Shown here piece by piece: positions 32,482-41,476 of a DNA stretch of 64,000 nt. Source of the stretch: Litorimonas sp964511495 (GTDB lineage Bacteria; Pseudomonadota; Alphaproteobacteria; Caulobacterales; Maricaulaceae). The stretch is taken from assembly GCA_964511495.1 (NCBI GenBank), contig CAZEFT010000014.1, forward strand, positions 1 to 64,000, written 5' to 3'. Numbering within the stretch: position 1 is the stretch's first letter; each line of letters begins with the position of its first letter. The translations under genes were made by a program, and so were the position numbers. The notes beneath the pieces were generated by a model, which was not told the DNA's origin, ran no database searches, and saw nothing but the letters and a program-made list of their open reading frames with translations.

Positions 32482-32817
32482 ATGTCCGGAAAATCCAAAG
32501 AAGAAATTGCTTTTGAATTGGTCTCAAAACTCAAAGGTGTCGGCGTTTGGGGCGAAAATAACCGCGCTGAAATTCTGGATATGTATGCAGAATGTCTCGA
32601 AGCAACATCGGGCTTACGAAAAGTGAAAGGGGTGACGTCAACGGCGACAGCGGCACAACCCGCGGCAGCCACACCGCAAGAGTTCAATCCGCAAATGGCG
32701 GCAGCTCAAACGGCCCCTACTCATGCCCCACAAAACACTATGCCGCAAACTCATGCGCCGCAATCCGCTCCGCAAGCCAATCCACAGGCCTATAATCCGG
32801 CCATGCGTCAAGCCTGA
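32482..32817 (+). CDS. Hypothetical protein with Pro/Gln/Ala-rich tail
   Basis: A 111-aa protein. Residues 1-45 look folded (SKEEIAFELVSKLKGVGVWG...ILDMYAECLEAT), and the rest is a low-complexity Ala/Pro/Gln/His tail with a repeated APQ/NPQ pattern. The ATG at 32482 is chosen because it has GGA upstream and the residues before it look non-coding. ATG at 32458 is possible. It is divergent from the gcv operon. The family is not recognised. Confidence 0.6.
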   Translation: MSGKSKEEIAFELVSKLKGVGVWGENNRAEILDMYAECLEATSGLRKVKGVTSTATAAQPAAATPQEFNPQMAAAQTAPTHAPQNTMPQTHAPQSAPQANPQAYNPAMRQA

Positions 32818-32869
32818 CGCAAAACCGCTGAAAAGCGATAGAATTCGTTGGATTTAGGCCGGGGTTAGG

Positions 32870-33265
32870 CTAAAGCGCTGCGCCAAAGCCGATAAGATTT
32901 CCTGCCGGATCCCAGACATGAAATTCCCGCATACCATGCCCCGTTTGATCCAAGGGCATGGCCTCGACGCGGCCCGGAGCAAAACCTTTGCGTTTGGCAT
33001 TTTCAGATATTTCGGCGTGCAACGCATTGAGCGCATCAATCGACCCGATTTCAGTATAGCAAGCCGTATTCTCCGCTATCTTGCGATCTTCGCATTTCCA
33101 AAAATGCAGGCTTAACTGTCCTCGCCTGACAATGGCGTAATTGCCGTTTTCGAAAACGGCAATCTTCGGAAAGCCCAGATAGTCCACATACCATGCCGCC
33201 GTCTTTTGCGGATCGGGTGAGGCAAATTTTGGTGCCGTATGGGATGTATCCAAGAGGTCAGTCAT
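32870..33265 (-). CDS. VOC-family (glyoxalase/bleomycin-binding-like) protein
   Basis: A 131-aa protein with the paired beta-alpha-beta-beta-beta fold of the vicinal oxygen chelate superfamily. It shows the paired repeats starting FASPDPQKTAAWYVDYLG and ending MREFHVWDPAGNLIGF. The LSLHFW segment is typical of the bleomycin-binding subgroup. Such proteins may bind a drug or act as small lyases. Specificity cannot be read here. It lies 7 bases downstream of argS, so it is likely cotranscribed. Confidence 0.85.
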   Translation of the reverse strand: MTDLLDTSHTAPKFASPDPQKTAAWYVDYLGFPKIAVFENGNYAIVRRGQLSLHFWKCEDRKIAENTACYTEIGSIDALNALHAEISENAKRKGFAPGRVEAMPLDQTGHGMREFHVWDPAGNLIGFGAAL

Positions 33266-33272
33266 TATGGCG

Positions 33273-35051
33273 TTACATACGCTCCGGGGTTTCTATGCCC
33301 AAAATATCTAAACCTTTCTCAAGCTGTTTTAATGTCAAAGCAGCCAGAGCCAGACGTGAGGCTTTCACCTCATCCTCAACATCGTCAGACAGGATATGGC
33401 AATCCGTGTAAAATCGCGAAAAGCTTTGCGCGACGCGGTAAATATGATCGCAAAGAATATGCGGAGAGAACTTCTCGGCAGAAGACGCCACGGCCCGGCC
33501 AAAACTATCCAAAGCCAGAACCAATTGCTGTTCTGCGGGTTCAACCGCGTGAATTGTTCCGGCCTTGACGCCGTGATCCGAAGCCTTGCGCAAAATGGAT
33601 TTAATTCTGACCACGGCATAAAGCAAATAAGGCCCAGTTTTTCCTTCAAATGCCGTGAAGCGTTCAGGATCAAAAATGTAATTGGTCAGGCGTTGATTCT
33701 GTAAATCAGCAAATTTCAGCGCGGCCAAACCAATTTTGCGGGCAATGTCCTGACGTTCTTCTTCTTCAAACTCCGCACCGATACCAGATTCCTTCAAACG
33801 CTTCGCAGCCGCCTCATTCATAATCTCGATCAAGTCTTCAAGCCGTAAAACACCACCTTCTCGCGTTTTGAACGGGCGACCGTCCTTGCCGTTCATCGTG
33901 CCGAAACCGGCATGATATAGCTGGTCTGCCTCATACCATCCAGCTTTCACAACGGCGCGGAAAATCTGTTCAAAATGCAAGGCTTGGCGTTGATCGACAA
34001 CATAGAGAACAAAATCAGGATTATTTTCCTTTTTGCGATCCACAAGCGTGGCGAGATCCGTTGTATGATACAGGACTGCGCCCGAACGTGCCAAAAGCAT
34101 GACGGGCGGAATCTCTTTTTTCTCGTCCTCTTCTTCAACACGAATAATCAGAGCACCATCATCTTCTTCGGCAATGCCTTGAGCCCGCAGTTCATCAATC
34201 ATATCGGGAATAAGCGGGTCGACGCAGGCCTCGCCTTTCCAAAGGTCGAACTCAACACCCAGGTTACCATAGCCTTCCTTGAGGGCAGCTACGGAAACAG
34301 CAATGAAATGATCCAATAAGGCGCGATAGCCGGGCCGGCCGGCTTGTAACTCCGCCGTCGCGAGACGAGAACGTTCCATGCGTTCAGCATCATCCTTGGC
34401 CGCATTACTGGCCTGCGGATAAAGACGGGCGAGATCATCCATCGTCACGGGAGACGCTTCAGGATAATCTTCAGTCTTCTCTGCATCAAAATAAGGGAGG
34501 TCGGGCTTTTCGATTTCCAATTCGGAAATCAGATGACCCATTTGTAGCCCCCAATCCCCCATATGGACATCGCCCAAAACATCGTGACCTTGCGCCCGCA
34601 ATAATCGCTTTAAGGCTTCGCCGATAACGGCGGACCGCAAATGACCGACATGCATAGGTTTGGCAACATTCGCTCCGCCATAATCGACGATGATGGAACG
34701 TGGGGTTTCCTGAATAATGCCGAGATTTTCACTATCCGCAATTTCCTGCGCGCGTTGCGATAAAGCCTCAATTGTCGGGGAGAAATTAATAAAGCCCGGG
34801 CCACCAATTTCGATTGTGTCAATCGCGGCATGACCTTTGACCTGATCGACAATTTTTTGCGCGATGTCTCGCGGGTTCGCTTTCTCGCCCTGTTTTTTCA
34901 GATGTCCAGCGGCTGCCATAGCTCCGTTACATTGGAAGGGAGCCAAATCAGGACGATCCGATTCCCGCACCGCGCCGAAGGCCGGGGGGAGATCTAAGGA
35001 CGAGAAGGCCGCTTGGAAAACGGCATCAAGCGTTTGTAAAATTGACGGCAT
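33273..35051 (-). CDS. argS: Arginyl-tRNA synthetase
   Basis: A 592-aa class I synthetase. The N-terminal Add-1 domain (about 1-110) binds the tRNA D-loop. The HIGH motif appears as MHVGHLRSA. The KMSKS position is degenerate (KDGRPFKTREGG), as is usual for ArgRS. The C-terminal helical anticodon-binding domain ends LDILGIETPERM. Length is normal. The VOC gene follows at 7 bases. Confidence 0.97.
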   Translation of the reverse strand: MPSILQTLDAVFQAAFSSLDLPPAFGAVRESDRPDLAPFQCNGAMAAAGHLKKQGEKANPRDIAQKIVDQVKGHAAIDTIEIGGPGFINFSPTIEALSQRAQEIADSENLGIIQETPRSIIVDYGGANVAKPMHVGHLRSAVIGEALKRLLRAQGHDVLGDVHMGDWGLQMGHLISELEIEKPDLPYFDAEKTEDYPEASPVTMDDLARLYPQASNAAKDDAERMERSRLATAELQAGRPGYRALLDHFIAVSVAALKEGYGNLGVEFDLWKGEACVDPLIPDMIDELRAQGIAEEDDGALIIRVEEEDEKKEIPPVMLLARSGAVLYHTTDLATLVDRKKENNPDFVLYVVDQRQALHFEQIFRAVVKAGWYEADQLYHAGFGTMNGKDGRPFKTREGGVLRLEDLIEIMNEAAAKRLKESGIGAEFEEEERQDIARKIGLAALKFADLQNQRLTNYIFDPERFTAFEGKTGPYLLYAVVRIKSILRKASDHGVKAGTIHAVEPAEQQLVLALDSFGRAVASSAEKFSPHILCDHIYRVAQSFSRFYTDCHILSDDVEDEVKASRLALAALTLKQLEKGLDILGIETPERM

Positions 35052-35129
35052 AGAAACAGGCTTTTCTCGTTCTGATTTCCGAAGCTTTTGACAACCTTTG
35101 ACGGGTGACTTTATGGGCTGTGGTTTATT

Positions 35130-35729
35130 CTATCGGGATTGGCCCGCAGACAGGCGGAAGCGACGGCCATCGGCATTAAATTGTCTCTGTTCAGGCGTGA
35201 CTTCAAATCCAACGATAATTTCGAAGTTCAGACCCGATGTCGTTTCCGTGGCGCGGGGAATGGTGAAATTATCAACCTTTTCCGTCACGCGGACACGGTC
35301 TGCACCGGGCGGGAAGGTCACAGTCATCGGGAAAGTTTTCTTATTGATAACAGCAATGTTTTTACGCGTGACGGCGACAAAATATTCATACGTCGCTGTG
35401 TCCCCTCTTGCGGCTGGGCCGCGTCCCAAATCAAAAGTAATCTCAATATCACCCGTAATCGGTTCCGTATTATAATAACGGCACAGACTGCGGACATTCG
35501 CAATTTCACCGGTAAAACCAACATTGGCGAAGTTTTGACGTTCGCCTTGGAAATTCACGACACGCGCGGCATCATAAATCGCAAATGCGCGAGGGCAGGC
35601 CCCTGCATTTTGCTTGGTCGCCGCATCGCCAATGTTTAGGGCATCCGCTGTGCTCTGGCATCCGGTCAGAAAAGCAGTACTGGCTAAACCGCTAAGGGCT
35701 GTCATCATCAAGGCACGAAAACGCATCAT
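35130..35729 (-). CDS. Conserved lipoprotein, uncharacterised
   Basis: A 199-aa protein. The N-terminus is a lipoprotein signal (MMRFRALMMTALSGL followed by FLTGC). The mature part is beta-rich with two cysteines. It resembles the alphaproteobacterial Tat-type or outer-membrane lipoproteins of unknown role whose N-terminal domain contains ACPRAFAIYDAAR, but I cannot name a family. The start at 35729 is chosen over 35816 because AGGA lies 7 bases upstream and the signal peptide begins here. Confidence 0.7.
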   Translation of the reverse strand: MMRFRALMMTALSGLASTAFLTGCQSTADALNIGDAATKQNAGACPRAFAIYDAARVVNFQGERQNFANVGFTGEIANVRSLCRYYNTEPITGDIEITFDLGRGPAARGDTATYEYFVAVTRKNIAVINKKTFPMTVTFPPGADRVRVTEKVDNFTIPRATETTSGLNFEIIVGFEVTPEQRQFNADGRRFRLSAGQSR

Positions 35730-35909
35730 TAAAATCCTGTATCGGGCCTTCAAATGGCCCCTCTTTAACCTCATATACGTCAAAAGTGACGCGATAGTGA
35801 AACGGAGAGTGGGCAAACCCCAACCGCTCTGCTAGGGCAGGTCATAGACAGATAAGCACAATGTCGCAACGCCAAGATGGCAGCTTTGGCTCAGCGTGAG
35901 GAGAATTTA

Positions 35910-36902
35910 ATGTCCGTCGATACGGCAACATCCGCAACAGACGCTGAAACACACGGGAAACGGGCGCAAAAGACCGTTTTACTGGCCGCTCCGCGTGGTT
36001 TTTGTGCTGGTGTGGATCGGGCCATTCAAATTGTCGAAAAATCTATCGAGGCCTATGGCGCACCTGTTTATGTCCGTCATGAAATCGTTCACAATCGTCA
36101 TGTTGTTTCCCGCTTGTCTGAACTCGGGGCTATTTTTGTAGATGAGCTAGACGAATGTCCTGATGATCGGCCAGTTGTCTTTTCTGCTCATGGCGTGCCC
36201 AAATCTGTGCCGCAAGCCGCTAAAGCCCGCGAAATGAATTTCCTAGATGCGACCTGTCCTTTGGTCTCCAAAGTTCATGTCGAAGCCGAAAAACATGCGA
36301 AAGACGGACGGCATATTTTGCTCATCGGGCATGAAGGTCATCCCGAAGTAATCGGCACAATGGGCCAACTCCCAAATGGCGAGATGACCCTGATTGAGAC
36401 CGAAGACGACGCCCGAAATTTCACGCCCAAAGACCCTGACAATCTGGCCTTGGTAACACAAACAACGCTTAGCGTTGATGATACGGCAGGCCTTATTGCG
36501 ATTTTGCAGGAGCGTTTCCCGACCATTGGCCTCCCCTATAAAGAAGATATTTGTTACGCGACGACCAACCGCCAAATGGCGGTAAAAGCGATTGCTGAAC
36601 GCTGTGATTTGCTTTTGGTCATCGGCTCCCAGACTTCTTCAAATTCCAAACGTCTGGTCGAAGTCGGAGCGAAGGCCGGATCAAAAGATGCCATGCTAAT
36701 TTCTTCATCTGAAAGTATTGATTGGGCGAAGGTCGATGCGGCAGACACTTTGGGTCTGTCAGCGGGGGCGAGTGCCCCTGAATATTTGACCGATGGTGTG
36801 TTGGCCGCTTTGCGCTCACGCTATGATGTCAATGTAAAAGAAGTCGAGGTCACCAAAGAGAAAGTGATCTTCCGCCTGCCCCGTCAATTACTGAATAAGT
36901 AG
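35910..36902 (+). CDS. ispH: 4-hydroxy-3-methylbut-2-enyl diphosphate reductase
   Basis: A 330-aa iron-sulfur enzyme, the last step of the MEP isoprenoid pathway (HMBPP to IPP and DMAPP). The three cluster-binding cysteines are in GFCAGVDRAI, DATCPLVSKVH and DICYATTNRQ. The start at 35910 follows GAGGAG by 6 bases, giving a 20-residue polar extension before the core. It supplies isoprenoids for ubiquinone and heme O, whose prenyltransferases (ubiA, ctaB) are also in this window. rnhA begins 12 bases downstream. Confidence 0.97.
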   Translation: MSVDTATSATDAETHGKRAQKTVLLAAPRGFCAGVDRAIQIVEKSIEAYGAPVYVRHEIVHNRHVVSRLSELGAIFVDELDECPDDRPVVFSAHGVPKSVPQAAKAREMNFLDATCPLVSKVHVEAEKHAKDGRHILLIGHEGHPEVIGTMGQLPNGEMTLIETEDDARNFTPKDPDNLALVTQTTLSVDDTAGLIAILQERFPTIGLPYKEDICYATTNRQMAVKAIAERCDLLLVIGSQTSSNSKRLVEVGAKAGSKDAMLISSSESIDWAKVDAADTLGLSAGASAPEYLTDGVLAALRSRYDVNVKEVEVTKEKVIFRLPRQLLNK

Positions 36903-36914
36903 TTTCCTCGCCTC

Positions 36915-37388
36915 ATGCCACGTAAACAAAAGAAATTGGAGGCCGGCGCATTGGACGGCGCTTTGGTTATTTACACGGACGGCGCCTGTTCCGGAAACCC
37001 CGGCCCCGGAGGATGGGGCGCTGTGCTGTATCATGGCAAGCGTTCAAAGGAACTCTTTGGCGGCGAAAAAGAAACAACGAATAACCGCATGGAATTGATG
37101 GGGGCCATCAAAGCCTTGGAAGCGATTAAACCGAGCTTTAAAGGACCTGTCGTCTTATTCACGGATTCAACTTATGTGCTCAAAGGCATTACCGAGTGGA
37201 TCACGGGTTGGAAGAAACGCGGCTGGAAAAAGAGCGATAAAAAACCGGTGGTCAATAAAGATTTATGGCAACGTCTGGATGCGTTGAATGAGGCGCGGGA
37301 GGTACGATGGGAATGGGTCAAAGGCCATGCCGGAGATATCGGAAATGAAAAGGCCGATGAGTTAGCCCGACGCGGCATTCCCGACTAA
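36915..37388 (+). CDS. rnhA: Ribonuclease HI
   Basis: A 157-aa enzyme cutting RNA in RNA-DNA hybrids. The four catalytic carboxylates lie in IYTDGACSGNPG, NNRMELMGAI, VLFTDSTYVL and the KGHAGDIGNEKAD segment. The basic handle (WKKRGWKKSDKK) is present. It follows ispH by 12 bases, so the two are likely cotranscribed. Confidence 0.97.
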   Translation: MPRKQKKLEAGALDGALVIYTDGACSGNPGPGGWGAVLYHGKRSKELFGGEKETTNNRMELMGAIKALEAIKPSFKGPVVLFTDSTYVLKGITEWITGWKKRGWKKSDKKPVVNKDLWQRLDALNEAREVRWEWVKGHAGDIGNEKADELARRGIPD

Positions 37389-37886
37389 TTACGCAAAGCC
37401 CGAATTCATCGCACTCAAATTAACGGCAAAGCCACTATAAACCAGCAACTCATTGATGGCTTCATCGGGGTAATCATGCTCAAATTCCGTCACTCTGTGA
37501 TTGAATTTAAATGTGCGCCAATTAAATTTGCTGTTAAATCGCAATAAGGGCTCTCCCGCCTCAGTTTTCAAAACCCAGCGTGGGCCAAACCATCCCTTTT
37601 GGGAAATTATAAAATGATCGCTCCCATTGCCATCAGAGCGTTTCAAGGAGAGGCTCACTCTACTCGTCCAATTGGAGTGTATCTGACCACAGGGCCGTCC
37701 GTTTTTTGAGATAGAGAATTTATTATTCAAGATCGAAAGCGGTTTAATAAGAATCGTCTGGCCGTTCACTTTGGCTCTCGCAGTTTTGGAAAACCAATTT
37801 CGGCTATAACGCACTTCAGAAAACGCGGCTTCATGACGTGCAATTTGAAAATCCCATTTATGGGACAATGATTGCAAGCGTATCAT
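37389..37886 (-). CDS. Hypothetical protein, 165 aa
   Basis: A soluble, beta-rich, basic protein with several tryptophans and alternating hydrophobic strands. There is no signal peptide or membrane segment. The repeated strand pattern and the WFGPRWVLKTEAGEPL segment give a faint likeness to tubby/scramblase-like folds, which I would not rely on. Its start overlaps the end of the DUF1801 gene by 4 bases, so it is the second gene of a pair. It abuts rnhA tail to tail. Confidence 0.6.
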   Translation of the reverse strand: MIRLQSLSHKWDFQIARHEAAFSEVRYSRNWFSKTARAKVNGQTILIKPLSILNNKFSISKNGRPCGQIHSNWTSRVSLSLKRSDGNGSDHFIISQKGWFGPRWVLKTEAGEPLLRFNSKFNWRTFKFNHRVTEFEHDYPDEAINELLVYSGFAVNLSAMNSGFA

Positions 37887-38242
37887 GACGTTCGCCCGCC
37901 CGTCTTTTCAATGGCCTCGTCTATATACGCCCTTATTAAATCAGGGCGAATATCATCCAAGTTTTTCATGCGCCATTGCCGCATCATTTTGGTTTTTCCG
38001 GGTTGGGCGTTCGTCAACACGTCTTGAGAGTCTTCGAGCTTGGCGCCTTCGAAAAACCATAAACCAAAATATCCTTTGAACCCGACAATTGCGACGACGT
38101 TTTTTCCGTCCGCGCTATAGGCCGGAAAAAGCCATTTCATGGCTTCATCCAACTCGAAAGATGTCACAATCTTTCTTAATTGCCTTTGCTCTTCGGGCCA
38201 TAAGGAGAGCATTTCATAATAGTCGTCGACAGATTTTCCCAT
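37883..38242 (-). CDS. DUF1801 (YdhG/YdeI-like) protein
   Basis: A 119-aa protein. WPEEQRQLRKIV near the N-terminus, EAMKWLFPAYSADGKNVVAIVGFKGY (in parts: KWLFPAYSADGK) and the LWFFEGAKL region match the DUF1801 fold, a small alpha/beta protein related to the SufE-like/YdeI group. Biochemical role unknown. It is followed by the 165-aa hypothetical gene with an ATGA overlap. Confidence 0.8.
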   Translation of the reverse strand: MGKSVDDYYEMLSLWPEEQRQLRKIVTSFELDEAMKWLFPAYSADGKNVVAIVGFKGYFGLWFFEGAKLEDSQDVLTNAQPGKTKMMRQWRMKNLDDIRPDLIRAYIDEAIEKTGGRTS

Positions 38243-38259
38243 AAATCTCGCTCATAAAT

Positions 38260-38730
38260 CTAAACTTCCACAACTTGCAATGTCGTGCCGACCACGTCAA
38301 CGACGCGGAGTTCATCTCCTTTGGCCGCATTGCCTAAATCCATCATGGCTTGCCATTGCGTATCGCCGACTTGGACACGGCCACGTCCGGCATCAAAATC
38401 ATTGACGGCTTTGACCCTCATGCCAATCATCGAGCGCGCACGGTCATTCAGATCAGATGGTTCCCCGCCCTTCATCATAGGCCGGAAATATTTGTGCCCG
38501 GCAAAGAGCAGGACTGTGCCGATGACGAAGAATAAAAGGAATTGCATTTCCCAACCAAGCGGTAAAACGAATACCATGACACCGACGATAAGGGCCGCAA
38601 CGGCGGGCCAGAGAATATAAGTCGTCCCGGTTAAGACTTCGAGCGTTAGAAGGATAACGCCGAAAATCAGCCATTTCGTCCCGCTCATACCCTCAAGCAC
38701 TTGGACTAAGACATTAGGTTCGGAATTCAT
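38260..38730 (-). CDS. NfeD-like membrane protein
   Basis: A 156-aa short NfeD (NfeD1b-type). Three membrane segments (about 17-35, 40-58, 62-80) precede a C-terminal OB-fold (about 95-156, RSMIGMRVKAVND...VGDTQWQAM). These proteins partner stomatin-like SPFH proteins in membrane microdomains. The matching partner is directly upstream with a 4-base overlap, supporting the assignment. Confidence 0.92.
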   Translation of the reverse strand: MNSEPNVLVQVLEGMSGTKWLIFGVILLTLEVLTGTTYILWPAVAALIVGVMVFVLPLGWEMQFLLFFVIGTVLLFAGHKYFRPMMKGGEPSDLNDRARSMIGMRVKAVNDFDAGRGRVQVGDTQWQAMMDLGNAAKGDELRVVDVVGTTLQVVEV

Positions 38731-39653
38731 TTCTTACTCACTTTCGCACCGCCCGCATCCAAGAGCGCACCAATCCCGCCAACGGTCGCAGCCAGGCTCG
38801 ATAATTCGGCCGGAACAATAACCGTTTTCTGGTTGGGCGAGTTCGCCAATTGACTAAAGGCTTTGACGTAGTCTTGTGCTACGAAATAATTCACGGCATT
38901 TACGTCACCTTTGGCAATCGCAACGCTGACCATTTCGGTCGCTTTGGCTTCAGCCTCGGCTTCGCGCTCACGGCCTTCAGCATCCAGAAAGGCAGCATCA
39001 CGGCGACCTTCCGCTTCGCGAATAGCCGCTTCTTTTTCACCTTCGGCGCGTAAAATCTGACTTTGTTTCTGGCCTTCCGCCATCAGGATATCAGCCCGCT
39101 TTTCACGCTCAGCTTTCATCTGCTTATTCATGGCTTGTGTAATGTCAGCCGGTGGGGACAAGTCTTTAATTTCGATCCGCGTAACTTTCGTGCCCCAAGG
39201 ATCAGTGGCGCTATCGATGACGGTCAAAAGCTTCGCATTGATTTCATCACGGCGGGACAGAACTTCGTCCAAATCCATCGAACCAACAACGGTCCGCACA
39301 TTGGTCAAGCAGAGATTTTTAATGGCATTATCCAGATTATTAACCTCATAAGCCGCCTGTCGGGCATCAATTACCTGAATAAAGACAACTGCATCGGCGG
39401 TGACCATAGCATTGTCTTTGGTAATCACGTCTTGAGACGGAATATCAATGACACGCTCGCGCATGTTCATTTGATAACCGATCTTATCAACAAACGGGAC
39501 AATGAAGGTCAGGCCCGGCTTGAGTGTTCGCGTATAGCGACCAAATCGCTCGACAGTGTATTCCATACCCTGAGGCACCGCCTTTACGGCCTTTAAGGTG
39601 ATGAAAACAATAAAGGCGACGAGCGCGATGAGTAGAATTTGTCCGGTTGTCAT
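38727..39653 (-). CDS. Stomatin/prohibitin-like SPFH protein (QmcA type)
   Basis: A 308-aa protein with an N-terminal membrane anchor (about 5-22), SPFH/band 7 domain (about 25-185; YTVERFGRYTRTLKPGL is typical) and a long helical Glu/Ala/Arg-rich coiled coil (about 175-250) that drives oligomerisation. It forms membrane-associated ring assemblies and modulates membrane proteases in better-studied relatives. It is translationally coupled to the NfeD-like gene. Confidence 0.93.
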   Translation of the reverse strand: MTTGQILLIALVAFIVFITLKAVKAVPQGMEYTVERFGRYTRTLKPGLTFIVPFVDKIGYQMNMRERVIDIPSQDVITKDNAMVTADAVVFIQVIDARQAAYEVNNLDNAIKNLCLTNVRTVVGSMDLDEVLSRRDEINAKLLTVIDSATDPWGTKVTRIEIKDLSPPADITQAMNKQMKAEREKRADILMAEGQKQSQILRAEGEKEAAIREAEGRRDAAFLDAEGREREAEAEAKATEMVSVAIAKGDVNAVNYFVAQDYVKAFSQLANSPNQKTVIVPAELSSLAATVGGIGALLDAGGAKVSKK

Positions 39654-39692
39654 ATAATCCCCTTCTGACGTTTATATATGTATGTGCAGGTC

Positions 39693-40181
39693 TTAGTTAT
39701 TAAGAGCCTCCAGCATGTGCTCGGCGGAGCTCACTTTAAACTCGCCCGGTGCTTCAACAAATAAATGCTCCACGACGCCGTCATTCACGACCATAGCGTA
39801 ACGTTGAGAACGCTGGCCCATGCCGAAGCCTGTGCCGTCGAGTTCCAAACCAATGTCTTTGGTAAAGTCACCATTACCATCAGCCAGCATGGCAACATTA
39901 TTGCCAACTTCCTGCTGTTCGCCCCAAGCGCCCATGACGAACACATCATTGACGGATAAACAGGCAATTTCATCAATTCCGGCCGCTTTCAGATCACCCG
40001 CTTTTTCGACAAAGCCCGGTAAATGTTTGGCAGAACAGGTTGGTGTAAAGGCCCCCGGCACGGCGAAGAGAGCGACTTTTTTCCCGGAAAAAATATCACC
40101 CGTCGATTTGGGCTCCGGGCCGTTTTCACCAAAGGTCATAAAGCTTGCTTTGGGTAAGGTGTCACCAATTTTGATGCTCAT
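39693..40181 (-). CDS. Peroxiredoxin, Prx5 type
   Basis: A 162-aa thioredoxin-fold peroxidase reducing H2O2 and organic hydroperoxides. The peroxidatic cysteine is C49 in PGAFTPTCSAKHLPG. A second cysteine in IACLSVNDVFVM is at the conserved position of this subfamily, and the downstream RSQRYAMVV segment holds the usual arginine. The reductant (glutathione or glutaredoxin in relatives) is not encoded next to it, but gshA is in the window. Confidence 0.95.
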   Translation of the reverse strand: MSIKIGDTLPKASFMTFGENGPEPKSTGDIFSGKKVALFAVPGAFTPTCSAKHLPGFVEKAGDLKAAGIDEIACLSVNDVFVMGAWGEQQEVGNNVAMLADGNGDFTKDIGLELDGTGFGMGQRSQRYAMVVNDGVVEHLFVEAPGEFKVSSAEHMLEALNN

Positions 40182-40283
40182 AATTCTCTCTCTTATTTAA
40201 AATCTTGTCCCATAGATATGGGGGTGGTGCGCCGTTTTGGCAAGACAGGTTGAAAGGATTTCGAAAAACACCATCTTAGGCTC

Positions 40284-40886
40284 ATGAGCAAAGACCCAAC
40301 ACCCAAGAGCGTAAAACAGCCAACATCATCAGATTATTTCGGCGGGCGGTTTCTTCTGGCAACACCCGCCATGGGTGACCCTCGTTTTAAAAACGCGCTG
40401 ATTTATATCTGTTCCCATGACAGGAGCGGTGCGATGGGTATCACCATCAATAAATCCAAATCAGGCCTGCATCTCTCAGACCTTTTGGATCAGATTGGTG
40501 TCGAAGGCCAAATCAGAGTCGCAGACACACCCGTTTTAAACGGTGGGCCCGTTGATATTGACCGGGGGTTTGTTCTGCATTCTGCCGATTACTTCAAAGA
40601 AGAGACGAGCTTGAAACTGACAGAGACCCTTATGCTCACTTCCACCAAAGACATTTTAGAGGCGCTTGTGAAAGAGGAGGCTCCGAAAAAGGCGATGCTC
40701 GCCATTGGTTATTCGGGTTGGGGACCGGGGCAATTGGAAACTGAAATCAGTCAGAATGCTTGGTTGGTGTTGGACGCTGATGAAACCATGATTTTTGATG
40801 AAAACCTCTCCGCCAAACGCGAACAGGCTTTTGACGTTTTGGGGATTTCCCCTGAAGCTTTATCCTTCATGGGTGGAAGAGCGTAA
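40284..40886 (+). CDS. YqgE/AlgH family protein
   Basis: A 200-aa protein of the UPF0301 family. Landmarks are GGRFLLATPAMGDPRFKNAL (in parts: LLATPAMGDPRF), YICSHDRSGAMGITINK, LNGGPVDIDRGFVLHS and GYSGWGPGQLETEI. Structures are known but the biochemical role is not established. It is convergent with the GNAT gene, which ends 3 bases beyond. Confidence 0.93.
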   Translation: MSKDPTPKSVKQPTSSDYFGGRFLLATPAMGDPRFKNALIYICSHDRSGAMGITINKSKSGLHLSDLLDQIGVEGQIRVADTPVLNGGPVDIDRGFVLHSADYFKEETSLKLTETLMLTSTKDILEALVKEEAPKKAMLAIGYSGWGPGQLETEISQNAWLVLDADETMIFDENLSAKREQAFDVLGISPEALSFMGGRA

Positions 40887-40888
40887 GG

Positions 40889-41461
40889 TCAGTCCGAGCT
40901 TAGCTTGGCAAAGATCAGATGATCACGCCAGCATTTATCAATTTTCAAATACCCTCGGGCCACACCTTCGCGCACGAAATTTTGTGACTCCAATACCGTA
41001 ATGGAGGCCTGGTTATCGGGCTGAACCGCCGCCTCTATGCGGTGCAAGCCCAGCGTTTCAAACCCGAAACGTGTTACCGTGGCAACGGAACTACGGGCAA
41101 ATCCATTACGGGCAAAACGCTGCCCGACCCAATATCCCAAACGCGCAGTTTGGGCACTTCCGCGTTCAATATGGGTCAGGTTACACGCCCCGACCAGGAT
41201 TTCATCACGTCCATAGAAAATGTGGAAAGGATAGGCCTGCCCATTTTGCACGAGCTTTTTAAAGCGCGACAGCCGTGTGCGATAGGCAATGCGGTTTATC
41301 TGCGTATCGGACAGGCCCGGCTCCCATGGAGCCAGCCAGTCTTTATTCTCCCGCCGAAGCGTTGACCAAGCTTCGAAATCAGCCCAACGGGGGTGGCGCA
41401 ATGTAATCGCGCCGCCTGTGGCTTGACCTTTCAACATCGTATGAATGGAAGCATGAGCCAT
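40889..41461 (-). CDS. GNAT acetyltransferase, RimJ/RimL-like
   Basis: A 190-aa acetyltransferase. The family fold is seen from LRHPRWADFEAWSTLRREN through ARLGYWVGQRFARNGFARSS (acetyl-CoA loop variant QRFARNGFA) to the LHRIEAAVQPDNQASITVLES segment, typical of RimJ-type enzymes acetylating protein N-termini such as ribosomal S5. Upstream of it on the strand lies the SURF1 gene, 15 bases away, so it may be the tail of the cta operon. Confidence 0.9.
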   Translation of the reverse strand: MAHASIHTMLKGQATGGAITLRHPRWADFEAWSTLRRENKDWLAPWEPGLSDTQINRIAYRTRLSRFKKLVQNGQAYPFHIFYGRDEILVGACNLTHIERGSAQTARLGYWVGQRFARNGFARSSVATVTRFGFETLGLHRIEAAVQPDNQASITVLESQNFVREGVARGYLKIDKCWRDHLIFAKLSSD

Positions 41462-41476
41462 TGTGACGTCAATGCC